This document shows, in pieces, positions 12,445-22,965 of a stretch of 64,000 bases of DNA (the first letter of the stretch is position 1; each line of letters starts with the position of its first letter). The notes under the pieces were generated by a model. The model made no database searches and had not been told where the DNA came from. It saw only the letters and a program-made list of their open reading frames with translations. The position numbers and the translations under genes were made by a program. This DNA is from Impatiens glandulifera (lineage: Eukaryota > Streptophyta > Magnoliopsida > Ericales > Balsaminaceae), in contig NC_061866.1 of NCBI RefSeq assembly GCF_907164915.1, positions 28,599,905 to 28,663,904 on the forward strand. The letters run 5' to 3'.

Positions 12445-13720
12445 GTTAGGATCGGGGACGCCCTTGGAGGACCGGGGTGTTCCGGTTCAGGAAGGGTATC
12501 CGCTTACACAACACAACACACTTTGGTGATAGACCGGTTAGAGACTATAACCGTTCTCAGCACTTCGCAAACTGTCACAGACTCTTGAACCGAGTTTAAG
12601 GGCGGAAATGTCTGTTTCAGTCTGAAGCAACGTATGCGACTTGGATGATGTTTATGAGGAGTCGGTTTTAGAAATATGAGTGGACCGGTTTTTGATTTAA
12701 GGAGTAAGATTGTTTTGGTTTGTGGTTAGGTTAAGTGAGTAAGCCGGAAATAAGAGAAATGACACGAGACAAGATTTTTTATGGATGCTCGGAGCAAATC
12801 CTCCTACGTCACCCCTTCTTCTCAGGTTATGAGAAGGATCTCCACTAACTTTCAAGATTACAACAATTACACTGTCGGTCGAGCCTTAACTCGCTACTCG
12901 CCGGTTACACCAACTCACTCTTGATGTAATACAATAACACAACACAAAAATAGCTTTTTGGTAAATGACACAACGGTTTTGGATCGCGCGTGGGATTTCT
13001 TTCTCTCTCTTAATGTTTTTCAGAGCCGTATTTAATGAGGTCGCTTCGTCTTCCTTTTATAGTTAAGATGATCCCAACGGTCACTTTCTTCTCTCACCGT
13101 GGGATTGCTCAGTTCAGAGTCACGCCGGTGTAGAGAGGTTGCTTGCACGTTTCACCTTCCTAACACTTGGCAAGCATGCAGATACTCCTCAGGTAAAGAT
13201 GACGTAACCGGTTTGTAGATTCGAACACGTGTCAGGCATGCACCTTTCGGCTGTCTGAGTCGGATCAGCAAATCATCATTGTTTTTATCGCATGCTTCTG
13301 ATCGGATCTTATCTTCTTTTATTTCTTCAAGACACGTCTATTTCGTCACACTACGTCATCTTTGTAACTTCTTAGTTTCCGGTTGACTCTGTCATATAAT
13401 GATCCGGCTGGAGTGTAGCCTTTTCTTTGCTAGCCGGTCTGCTGAGAATTTTTTAGGCCGGTTCCTCTTGATCTTGACTTGATCATTTGGAACTGGATTA
13501 CTTTGAGATATTATTCAGCCGGTTTATGAAGTTCCAGCCGGTTCATTCAATTCGATCTGTTCCTGCACATAGAAGTTGATAGTTTAGTTTTCTGGCCGGT
13601 TTCAAAATTAACTTACTTAATTTTTCTATCAATTTCTCCCTTTTTGATTATTTAGAATAAATATTCAAAAATTCTAATGTATGGACGGTTTCAAAATTAA
13701 CTTACTTAATTTTTCTATCA
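12445..13720 (-). repeat. 3' LTR of copia-A
   Basis: 1276 bp, beginning GTTAGGATCGG on the plus strand (the first T of TGTTAGG is lost) and ending TCTATCA. It matches 24410-25686 over its whole length. On the minus strand a TATA box (TATAAAAGG, complement of 13053-13061) lies in the middle. The purine-rich tract just inside its inner edge fixes it as the 3' LTR. Confidence 0.92.
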
Positions 13721-13872
13721 ATTTCTCCCTTTTTGATTATTTAGAATAAATATTCAAAACTCGTAATGTGTGGCCGGTTTGAAAATTAACTTACTTAATT
13801 TTTCTATCAATTTCTCCCTTTTTGATTATTTAGAATAAATATTCAAAACTCGTAATGTGTGGCCGGTTTGAA
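13632..13872 (-). repeat. 89-bp tandem repeat across the polypurine tract / 3' LTR junction
   Basis: Units lie at 13632-13720 and 13721-13809, with a partial third unit to about 13872. Each unit contains, on the minus strand, the purine tract AAAAAGGGAGAAA and the start of the LTR (TGATAGAAAAATTAAG). The LTR edge by comparison with the 5' LTR is 13720, so one unit is inside the LTR and the next is in the internal region. The 5' LTR shows the same inner unit at 25598-25686. Confidence 0.85.
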
Positions 13873-14040
13873 AATTGTGTTTAACAATTTCTCCTTATTT
13901 GATTTTTTTCTGGTTAAAATTTTTTTTCAAAATATGTTTTGATTTTTCAAAGGATATTGAGTAAAATAGTTACTTTAAATTTATGATAAAAATGACTGAG
14001 TTCTGAAGCAAAAACTAAACATAAGTAAATTGTTCATAAG
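13873..14040. other. AT-rich 3' untranslated region of copia-A
   Basis: Between the end of ORF-c and the tandem repeat at the LTR edge. AT-rich, no coding signal. Confidence 0.5.
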
Positions 14041-16600
14041 AAGGAGATAAGGTAAGGATTGGATGATCCCCCCTTTTCGTTTTCTTTCTCCTTTCGCTTC
14101 CTTTCTTCCTCCTCTCTTGCCTTCCACTCCCTCTCTCTTCTTTCAACATCAATTTGCCATTCGGTAAATACACTTGATATATCGGGAGTTCGTTTGTTGA
14201 ACCCGAAACCGCCGCTTACTGGTCTGGGTGGGTGGGATGATTGTGCAACGATCGGACCGGAGCTTGGAAATGTGGTTGGTGCTTCAACTGCTTTCTTCTT
14301 TCGCTGATTGAGTTGTGCAGCGTCTTCCTCCTCTTCTTCATCTAGAGGTTGTACATATGTCCGACCGATTGGAACTCTTCAAATCCGCTTCGTTATACCT
14401 GCTTCAATAGAGTCTGAACCGCCTTACGTTTGTTCTTGTTCCTCGTTTTCATTGAGTGAGAGCCTTGAACCGATGAGGATTCTGGTTGAGCGGTCTTTTC
14501 TACATCCCCGTATTGCTTAGCCAGCTCATGATCCTTGGCTTCAATTTCCTTTCTCAACCGTTCCCTTGCTCATCTTCATCTTGAAGTCTCCTTGCTATTT
14601 CGGCATCAGGACGAATCTGCTCTTGATTCTTATTAGCTTGTAATTTGGACAACTCCTCAATCTAAGCTGCCATATCCTGCATCATATCGAGCAAAGGAGC
14701 GGTTGCGGTTTGCACGGATTCGGCGATCATCGACTTGATCGATGTTTGAACGGTTTCAGCGATCATTGACTTGATCGATGTTTGAGCGGCTTCGGTCATC
14801 TCGGAGTGGATGGATGCCCGGACTGTTTCGGTCAAATGTGCTTCAACGGTTGCAATCTTCTCATCCGTAGCAATGTTGTACTTATGGAGACAGGAGATAA
14901 TGGTGTCAGCAACCACTTCCTTCTTTTGCTCAAGTCCCGGAGCCTGATCAGTTTGTGGAGGGGCACTGCTCCGGTTTTCCGCTGTCTTAGATGACTCCCC
15001 GGTGTTAAAAATAGGTTTGCTCCGAAATTGATCGGCGTGTGTTAGAACAGTTTTGCACTCCTCTTTCCATTCTGCCTCTAGTTGGTCAACCTTTTGAGTG
15101 AGATCATTCTACACTTTCATAAACCGCTTAAGCATTCTTAATTCTATCGGAGTTAGTTTAATTTTTTCAGTCTTCTTCATGGCATCAGTTACTGCTTTCA
15201 GCTTTGCGTACTCTTCCATTACCATGGTTTTAGCGTATGCGGCTTGAATAACGTCGGTGCCGGTTACCTTGAGAGCATCTTCTTCTAGAGCTACAAGTTT
15301 CTCTCAATACTCATTTCCGCTGAAGTCCGGGATCATGTCTGATAATTTCGTTTCGCAGCGCAACCTGACCCATAGATGATAAGATGTGGCCAGGTATTCA
15401 GCTTCCCTGTTCATATCTTGAATGAGCTTTTGGAATATTTCCTCCTCTTCTTCTTCTGAGATAGGATCCTCGGCTTCCGGTATGATTTCAGTTTGTGGGA
15501 CCGTTTGAGCTTCATTGTCTCCTTGCACCGGAGAGTCCTCATGCATGATTTCTTTTCCCTTGTTAACCTGAGATGAACCTTCAGGTATAATTGTTGAATC
15601 AGTTGGCCCGTCATGAGCCGATTGGAGCGTTGTTTCGGTTGGAACGGATTTGTTCCCAGCCGAGCCGGATGGATCTTTTTCTTCGATATTTTCCTCCTGA
15701 GCCGGAGGGATGATGTTCTCAGTGTTGGCCGTTTCTTCGACTGGATGAATTTCACTCTGATTGGGTTCCTCAACCCGATCAGTTGTCTTGAGAAGACTTG
15801 TCACGTCGTCTTCGGTTTCATTAACAATGTTTTGGACCACGTCCACTATGACCTCTGAGGTCCTTAAACCTACGTCGGCCATTATTTCATCCAGGTTTTT
15901 GTTTGGAGACTTGGAGTTTTCAGAATGAACACTAACCTCTTCTGCCTCCTCCGTTGTTGACTTAGTTTCTTGGTTCCCCGAGGGTTCGGTTTGCCTTGAT
16001 GATGGAGAGGTGACTAGAATGGGATGAACTGTGTTGATGGGAGTGGGCTGAAAGATGTCTGCGGTTCTCTTTGGTGAATGATTCGAGGAGAGAGTTTCCT
16101 CGGAATCTGCCGGTTTGTTGGAGCTTTTCTTCGCGGACTTCTTCCTCCTTCCCTTGTTCTTCTGAGAAGCCTCGGCTTGGACTGCCTTCCCCTTAGGATC
16201 TTTTTGTTTCGAACTTTCACTAGCGTTGCAGACGAGCTAGTTCCTTTTGATGACTTTGTTCTGGAGGACTTCGGCCTAGCCGCTTTAGCAGTTTTCTTGC
16301 TCATCTGCTCAGAGTTAAGAATATTGGCGGATGGAAGTGGTTCACCTTCACCGAGTTCCACATTAAGGAACTTAAGAATCTTCACTATTTGAATTGCATA
16401 GGCCTGAACCCGACCATCCTTCTTTACCACCATCTCGCAAAACTATTCGAATAGAACGGTTCCCCAATCGATCTTGTCACTACGGACAATCGCCATCATC
16501 ATCTTTAACTTCATCTTGGTCAGGTTATCGAAGTTGCCTCCTCTACCCTGAAGTGATCTTGAGATTATGTTAAGCAGCCATCTAAACTCCGGCTTGAGAG
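14041..16600 (-). pseudogene. Copia-A ORF-c, paralogue fragment with long acidic coiled-coil tail
   Basis: The first part (about 16540-16330) repeats the C-terminal half of the ORF-a/b domain: MMMAIVRSDKIDWGTVLFE, then after a stop MVVKKDGRVQAYAIQI. A long hydrophilic tail follows: a Lys/Ser-rich segment (about 16300-16090), an acidic Glu-rich segment (15882-15304, ending SEEEEEEIFQKLIQDMNREAE), coiled-coil segments (about 15300-15050), a 36-bp internal duplication (TSIKSMIAET twice, about 14716-14790) and a Pro/Ser/Arg-Lys-rich end (about 14300-14060). Several stops and frame changes (near 16440, 16200, 15300, 15110 and 14660) break it. It lies where some copia lineages carry an env-like ORF, but no transmembrane segment was seen. 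Confidence 0.6.
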
Positions 16601-16654
16601 AGATTTGAAGATTTTTATAGAGAGAAAGCTTGTGCAAATAATGAACTGATTTGA

Positions 16655-16665
16655 ACTTATAAAGG
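16655..16665 (-). promoter_or_regulatory. TATA-like box before ORF-c of copia-A
   Basis: CCTTTATAAGT on the minus strand, followed by a CT-rich stretch (about 16590-16640) and an ATG at about 16583. Position and context copy those of ORF-a and ORF-b, but the match is weaker and this copy is unique in the window. Confidence 0.45.
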
Positions 16666-17058
16666 AGGCGGTTTTGAACGGTTAGAAGATGAACCGTCAC
16701 TTGGTTATGATTTTGGGCGCCAAATTTCCCTCCAAAAGTTACTGCAGTAACTTTCGGCGGTAAATGTGGAGAATACTATGGGCGGTAATTTCTTGCACGG
16801 TAAAACCGTGGGCGGTAAATTTTTCGAACTTTTTCGAATTTGTTTGAAGTTTTGATTTACCGGAAATTTGTTAACCGGAAGCTTTGATTATCGTGGAGTC
16901 TTTTGTTTGTTCAGATTATAACCGGAAAGAAATATAATGTGAAGAACCGGAGACTTTAATGATGTGAACTTTTTATAGATGAATCCGAAACATAAGGAGA
17001 TGAAGTGGTTTTCCGGTCTTACAACAAAATGACCAGAAAACCGGAAAATATAGATAAT

Positions 17059-17820
17059 TTAAAATACATCGAGCCACTCCCCCTCGATCATTCTGTCAAC
17101 CCAGTTGTCCATAGTTTTGTCGGGTGTCCATTCCTCAATCCTTGATATCCATCTGTCCAGCATGGATAAAGACTAAGTATTGGCCGGTCCGACGGGAATA
17201 CCGGGTCCGAGGTTGCGACGATGCACCTCCAAGTATCGAGTGATCTGAGGAGCGAAACTGATCCTTCCCCTTGGAGCGGTGACGAGCTTCTTCAAGTTGT
17301 TGAAGAGGTAGATGGCCCAGTTGATAGACGATTTGCGTACGATGGATATCATGATGTCGAAAGCCTCCCGGTTATTGTTTTGGTTGGGCATTCGGCCCAT
17401 GATAGACCGCTGAACCAAGTCATGAAAGACTTGGTATTGAGGAGCAAGTTTATCCTTCTCTTCATGGTCATCGACCGGATCGGTGGAGGAGGAGAAGATA
17501 TAGCCGTAGTCTTCCTTAGCCGGAAAGAACGGCGTTGGGAAGTCCAAAAAACCTTCAGTTGGAAGGTTGAAGAAATGGGCAAAATGTTCTTCGGTAATCC
17601 GAAGAAATCTCCCGTTAATGATGGTCCTTATGCTACCATCTTCAAGTATGTGCCCATTGTTGAAGAATTCGAACACCTCCTCTTCAAGGATGGTGTCCGA
17701 TCCTTCAAGGAAACCTTGAAGTCCTAATTCTACGATTGGTTGGAATATGGTTTCGTGAAACCGAACATTTCTCATTTCTAGACAGTTAACTATGATTGTG
17801 TTTTTTAGTTCGGCATTCAT
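17059..17820 (-). pseudogene. Copia-A ORF-b, paralogue of ORF-a
   Basis: A frame of 254 codons from ATG 17820 (MNAELKNTIIVN), with one stop at about 17170. The landmarks correspond one by one to ORF-a: LGLQGFLEGSDT, VFEFFNNGHILEDGS, FAHFFNLPTEGFLDFP, YGYIFSSS, QYQVFHDLVQRSIMGRMP, FDIMISIVRKSSINWAIYLF and NNLKKLVTAPRGRISFAPQI. The end is WISRIEEWTPDKTMDNWVD. No membrane segment, signal peptide or catalytic motif is seen. It is separated from ORF-a by about 460 bp that include its own TATA box. Function unknown. Confidence 0.72.
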
Positions 17821-17923
17821 TTTGGAGGAGAGTGAGATTGAGAATCGAACAGAGTTCTTGAGCTTTCAAACTTAGAGAGAGAAGAGTATCGGAAGTGTGT
17901 TTTGATGGAGAAGGGTGAGGCCT

Positions 17924-17935
17924 CCTTTTTATAGC
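17924..17935 (-). promoter_or_regulatory. TATA box before ORF-b of copia-A
   Basis: GCTATAAAAAGG on the minus strand, about 105-115 bases before the ORF-b ATG (17820), followed by a CT-rich leader. Copia-B has the matching CTATAAAAGAG at 55156-55166. Confidence 0.65.
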
Positions 17936-18281
17936 TTGGGTGGTTGGATGTATTAAATGAGGATATTTTGAAAAATCAGACCGTTTACGTCTGGTCATAA
18001 ATGCCCTATCAGTTTTCAAAAATATAAAGGCATGTCTGATCTAATCGGATCAAGCATGCTTCTTGGAAAGAGAATATTTCATTTTTCAAGACTGATTTGA
18101 TTTGGTTTGATACAGCGCATTTAATGTTGGTTATTTTCTTTAGGATTGCTTTGATTTTGATCGAAAAGGAGGGAAGAGGTTTTTCATTAAGAAGAGTACC
18201 AGACCGGTAGTACAACAAAATTACCGGTTTGGGAAATGAGAAAAGAAATTAAGAAGGTTAAACATTTGATGAACCGGCAGC

Positions 18282-18995
18282 TTAATTCCTCTTGGCTTTA
18301 GCTTCTTCCCACCGGTCGATCAGTTCCTGGATTCTCTCCTTCGTGAGCACGTGCTTCGGATGAAGAGTGACAAAGGGTCCGGAGTGAATATCCAGACTGG
18401 CACAGAATCAACTTAGCTAAGGAGCATAACCGGTTTTGTTTGAGAGAATCATCTTCTTCAGGTTGCTGAAGATGATCCAAGACCAGTTTACCGGTGTCCC
18501 AACCGTAACAGCAATCATCATCTCGAAGAGCCTTTGGGTGTAATAGTAGATCTTCTCTCTGCCCAGAACTGACTTTCCCAGAATCTCACATAGAAGCTGG
18601 TACTTGTGAGAGAGTTGGCTTTTAGCACCCCAGGGTCTAACCAGGATGTCAGAGTTGGAAAACCGATGACACATTTCCTCAATGGTCACCGGAGAGTATG
18701 TAAGGTCGGTTACCCCTTTAGTGGGTAAACCGCAGTATTCAGCGAAATCTGTCTCGCTGAATAGAAAGGACTGACCATAAACTCGTGCAACAATTATGTC
18801 TCGATGCACCTCTTTTGCAGTTTGGAAGAATTCATCGACTACTAGGTAGTCAAGAATGAATCTGTTTTCCAGAAATCCTCTTAGCCCGCTTCTTTCAACC
18901 GTTAAGAACATTTCTTTGACTTCATGGTCTTCGTATTGATAAATGGAGTTGAAGTCAGCTAAGAGAATTTTCTTTGCAAGTGGGTCTGAGTTCAT
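18282..18995 (-). pseudogene. Copia-A ORF-a, extra protein downstream of pol
   Basis: An ORF of about 237 codons from ATG 18995 (MNSDPLAKKILL), with stops near 18415 and 18405. Visible landmarks are a helix region with SGLRGFLENRF, VDEFFQTAKEVHRD, FAEYCGLPTKGVTDL, MCHRFSNSDILVRPWG, KYQLLCEILGKSVLGRE, FEMMIAVTVGTPVNWSWIIF and SNLKKMILSNKTGYAP. The end is LTKERIQELIDRWEEAKAKR. The layout matches ORF-b and part of ORF-c, so the three look like paralogues. From memory it also resembles plant hypothetical proteins with GLPTEG and VNWA..LF motifs that are abundant in some Lamiales; no catalytic motif is visible and no function is claimed. A copy with fewer breaks lies at 55491-56228. Confidence 0.72.
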
Positions 18996-19067
18996 GATCT
19001 TGAGATATTTTTTAGCTCAAGAGAGTTTTTGTGAATAGTGAATGTGATTTGTGATGATTAGAGGTTT

Positions 19068-19077
19068 GTTTATATAG
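19068..19077 (-). promoter_or_regulatory. TATA box before ORF-a of copia-A
   Basis: CTATATAAAC on the minus strand, about 75-82 bases before the ORF-a ATG (18995). The leader between them is free of upstream ATG and resembles a plant 5' UTR. The same TATA box stands before ORF-a of copia-B (56306-56315). Confidence 0.6.
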
Positions 19078-19704
19078 CGAGGGGTTCGTCTAGATCAATA
19101 GGTTAAGCATGCTTAGTGATGTCATCAATTATTTAATAGGCTTTAACTTGTTGAAGTGTATAATGTTTATTTCCAATGCAAAATTAATTATTACTAGGAT
19201 ATTCAAGATGACAAAAATCTATTGACAAGATGTTGGTCTCCCTCTCTTGATGATGGACACATGTCGTCATCTCGATTGAGGTAAACTATTTTATTAATTA
19301 CAAGCTTCATTTCTCAAGGTATGCAAGAAAACATGGTTAATTATCCCAAGTTAACCGAAAAAGTTCAATCCATCTAAACTAGAGTATATTTGTACTAATC
19401 GGTTTTCCATGACCGGTTTTAATTGGATATTTTATTCCGATGTGAAGAAATGTTTGAATCGTATCAACATTTATTCAGCTTTGGATTAAGTATATCCACT
19501 TCTACCAGGTCATTTCAACCGCCTAGTAAACATACATGTGGTTTGACATCATGAAGTAATCAGGAATAACCGGAGACTTCCTCCCAGTTAGCATTCTTGA
19601 ATTTTTAATGGCCTATTTGAATATGGTTTGAGAAGCGAGAGCTTCTCCCTGAACATATATCCCGGTTTTTCATAATTATGTGTGTAAGCAGTATGCATGT
19701 ATGA

Positions 19705-20482
19705 TCATGGTATAAGTTGCTTAACATCAGTAATTCCTAGAATGTTTCTGAAATGAGAGAACTTAGCTTCCTGTAGCGGTTTGGTGAAGATGTCTGCTAC
19801 TTTTTGCTCAGTTGAGACATATTCCAGCCGGATGTGTTTCTCCTGAACATGCTCCCGGATGAAATGGTGTCTTATATCAATGTGCTTCGTTCTTGAGTGC
19901 GGCACCGGATTGTACATGATCGCTATCACGCTGGTGTTGTCACAAAATATTGGTGATTCTTCAGCTTTTACACCAAAGTCCCTTAGTTGCTGTTGGATAC
20001 AGAGGAGTTGTGCACAGCAGCTTCCGGCTGCTATATACTCTACCTCTGCGGTTGACGTTGCAACTTAGGTATGTTTCTTGCTGCTCCGTGTAACGAGCCG
20101 GTCACCCAGGAATTGGCAAGTTCCACTTGTACTCTTTCTATCGATTTTGCATCCTGCGTAATCCGCGTCTGAGTAGTTTATGAGATTGAAACTTGAGTCT
20201 TTTGGATACCAAAGTCCCACGTCTTGAGTTCCCTTCAGATATTTCAATATTCTTTTAGCCGCAGTGTAATGTGATTGCTTTGGATTGGCTTGGAATCTCC
20301 CGCATACTCCAACCGCAAACAGGATATTCCGGTCGGCTGGCTGTTAAGTAGAGTAGGAATCCAATCATTCCCCGATATGATGTGATGTCAATGACTTGAC
20401 CATCCTCATCTTTGTCTAACTTTACGGAAGGACTCATTGGTGTAGCCGCCTCGGCGCATGTATCCATTCCAAATTTTTTCAA
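19705..20482 (-). pseudogene. Copia-A RT end and RNase H
   Basis: Segments [56 protein letters not shown] and [13 protein letters not shown] are seen in two frames (20482-20255, 20247-20065, 19929-19705), ending in TDVKQLIP at 19705. DADYAG is the usual copia RNase H start motif. Frame breaks lie near 20300 and 20060. Confidence 0.88.
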
Positions 20483-21222
20483 TAGTTCGGCTGTGTACTT
20501 TGGTTGGCTTATGAACGTTCCGGCTTCAATCTGCTTAACCTGAAGTACTAAGAAAAACTCAGTTCTCCCATCATACTCATTTGAAATTTGTCAATCATCA
20601 TTTTTGAGAATTTATCACATAGTTTTGGATCGGTTGATCAACATATATTTGAATAAGTAATATGTGTTCCTTTTTCTCAAATTTGAAAAGTGTTTTATCG
20701 ACTGAGCCTATTGTAAACTTGTGATCAAATAAGAATTGTGTTAACGTATCGTACTAGGCTCTTGGAGCCTGTTTCAAGCCGTAAAGGGCCTTGTTCAGCC
20801 GGTAAACATGATTTTCGTGTTCTGGATTTTTGAAACCTAGAGGTTGATTAACATACACCTCTTCATTTACCTTAACGTTTAGAAAAGCGCTTTTAACATC
20901 CATTTGAAAGAATTTGAAATTTTTGAAAGCTGCATATGCTAAAAATATTCTAATGGCCTCAAATCTAGCTACAGGGGCAAATGATTCTTCAAAATCAACG
21001 CCTTCTTCCTGTTTGTAGCCTTGAACCACAAACTAGGCTTTGTTCCTCGTAACTAAACCGTCTTCATTGGTTTATTTCTGAATACCCATCGTGTTCCTAT
21101 AACCAGATTATTTTTCGGTCTAGGAACTAGGTACCAGACTTTATTTCTCTCAAACACGTTGAATTCCTCTTGCATTGCTAGAATCTAGTCGGGATCTGAT
21201 AGTGCTTCATCCGCCTTTTTCG
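20483..21222 (-). pseudogene. Copia-A reverse transcriptase, catalytic site deleted
   Basis: RT motifs [26 protein letters not shown], [24 protein letters not shown] and [14 protein letters not shown] are seen at 21029-20754. A TGG-to-TAG change ends that frame near 20753. Compared with copia-B, 16 bp are missing at about 20636-20640, between two GAT triplets, which removes part of the catalytic YVDD and shifts the frame. This copy therefore cannot code for active RT. Confidence 0.88.
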
Positions 21223-21229
21223 GCTCAAT

Positions 21230-22600
21230 TTATGATATGAAAGCGGACTTTTCATAGTGTTCCAAATTTTGTTGCCTAGTTCGGACGGGTGAGAATATGT
21301 TACCTATTACTAGTTCAAGAGGATGATTTTTGTTCCTTTTGAGGTTTACCCGAGACGTGTCTACCAAGCTTTCGGTTGGCTGATCAAGATTAGACTGATC
21401 GGTAGGCTGAACAGAGTCAGACCGACCGATTTCTTCAGTCGAAACTGAAGAGTCAACTTTCTGCGGTAAAGCAGCTTGAGCAGGCTGAGGTTCAGCATCA
21501 ACCGCTTGGTCATTGACAAATCGTCTAAAAACCGGAACCTCATCTTCATCATCAGAATAGATATTGAAATTTTCCATTATGTTGTGAAGGTAGAAGGGTA
21601 GAGCAGTGTTTCGTTCAACCGATTCATCAAAAATAACGTGGGATGTTTCTTCAACTGTTAAAGTCCTAGTGTTATATATCATATAAGCTTTACTTACAGC
21701 TGAATATCCCAACATTATTCCCTCATCGGATTTAGCATCAAAAGCGGTGAAATAATTTTTGTCGTTGTTGTGAACAAAACATTTACTGCCAAAAATTCGA
21801 AAGTACCGTATGTTTGGAATTCGATCATAGTATATTTCAAAAGGAGTTTTGGAAAAACGTTTAGTTACTAAAGATCGGTTTTGAGTGTAACATGCAGTAT
21901 TAATAGCCTCAGCCCAAAACTTTTGGGCAATTCCCGAATCGGCTATCATTGACCTTGCGGCTTCCTTGAGAGTTCGGTTTCTTCTCTCAGCCAGGCCGTT
22001 TTGTTGAGGAGTTCTGGCACTAGACAACTCGTGTCTAATACCGGAGTCATCAAGAAAAGTAGTTAATCTGCTATTTGTAAACTCAGTTCCTCTATCACTT
22101 CTAATTTTGTTTACCCGAATAGATTTTTCATTTTGTATTCTCAAAATCAGTTTGATTAGGTTTGGAGTAGCTTGATTTTTAGAGACTAGAAATGTTACCC
22201 AAGTAAATTTAGAATAGTCATCAATAACTACCATAGTATAATTCATGCCTCCTAGGCTGGTTACTATAACCGGACCAAACAGATCCATATGCAAGAGTTG
22301 TAAACACCGTTCAGATTGATAATTTCCTTTACTTTTGAAAGATGACTTTATTTGTTTACCCATTTGACATGCAGCACATACTTTATCTTTTGAGAATTTA
22401 ACATTTGGAAAACCGTGAACTAATTCCTTAGAGCATATAAAGTTAATTGTTTTGAAATTCAAATGGTTTAGTCGCTTATGCTAGAGCCAGTTTGGATCAT
22501 TTCCAGCTATCGTACATACAGGGTTTTCAAAACCAGTTTTCCAATCAACTTTGTAAATATTTCTCATTCGGTTACTGGTTAAAAGAATGTCATTTTGATG
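21230..22600 (-). pseudogene. Copia-A pre-integrase and integrase
   Basis: An open stretch of 410 residues (22462-21230), preceded by a broken pre-integrase start. It has CAACQMGKQIKSSF (zinc-type HHCC end), LLHMDLFGP (first catalytic Asp), VNKIRSDRGTEFTN (second Asp), TPQQNGLAERRNRTLKE (catalytic Glu), then FWAEAINTACYTQNRS and FGSKCFVHNN. The DDE triad is present. The tail is Asp/Glu-rich and ends near FSPVRTRQQNLEHYE. It would insert cDNA into the genome in an intact element. Confidence 0.9.
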
Positions 22601-22622
22601 ATTCTTAACTAAACATGCATTC

Positions 22623-22928
22623 TTATGAAATTTGACTTATACTTAATAGGTTAAAATGCAAGTGTTCTACCAGTGATACATTATTTATGGACAGGTTATC
22701 ATGGACAATCTTACTATTGCCCACGGTTTTACCTTTCGAGTTGTCACCGAATGTTATGACTGCTTCGGCTTCATAATTGATGTCGGTTAGTAGTTCATCG
22801 TTGCCGGTCATGTGTCTTGAGCATCCGCTGTCCAGATACCATTCCGAGTTCTTTAGCCGGTTGCTTCTCTTAACCTGTAAAAGAAAATTATTTACACCTT
22901 TTTGGTACCCACATTCAGTTGGGTCCAT
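22623..22928 (-). pseudogene. Copia-A protease segment
   Basis: A 101-residue open segment with the retropepsin motif WYLDSGCSRHMTG, followed by ITFGDNSKGKTVG and HFNLLSISQ. In the family this aspartic protease cleaves the polyprotein. The motif itself is intact, but a stop (ISQIS then TAA-type break at about 22623) separates it from pre-integrase. Confidence 0.85.
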
Positions 22929-22965
22929 GGTTGATTAATCCCTTTGGGATCCAGACTTGAATGAG

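Noticed and set aside
15411..16392. Plus-strand open frames across ORF-c
   Set aside because: They lie opposite the long acidic minus-strand tail and have no start context or domain. They are shadows of its biased composition.
14041..16600. ORF-c as a retroviral-type envelope protein
   Set aside because: No signal peptide, hydrophobic membrane segment or cleavage-like site is visible. The composition is acidic and coiled-coil.
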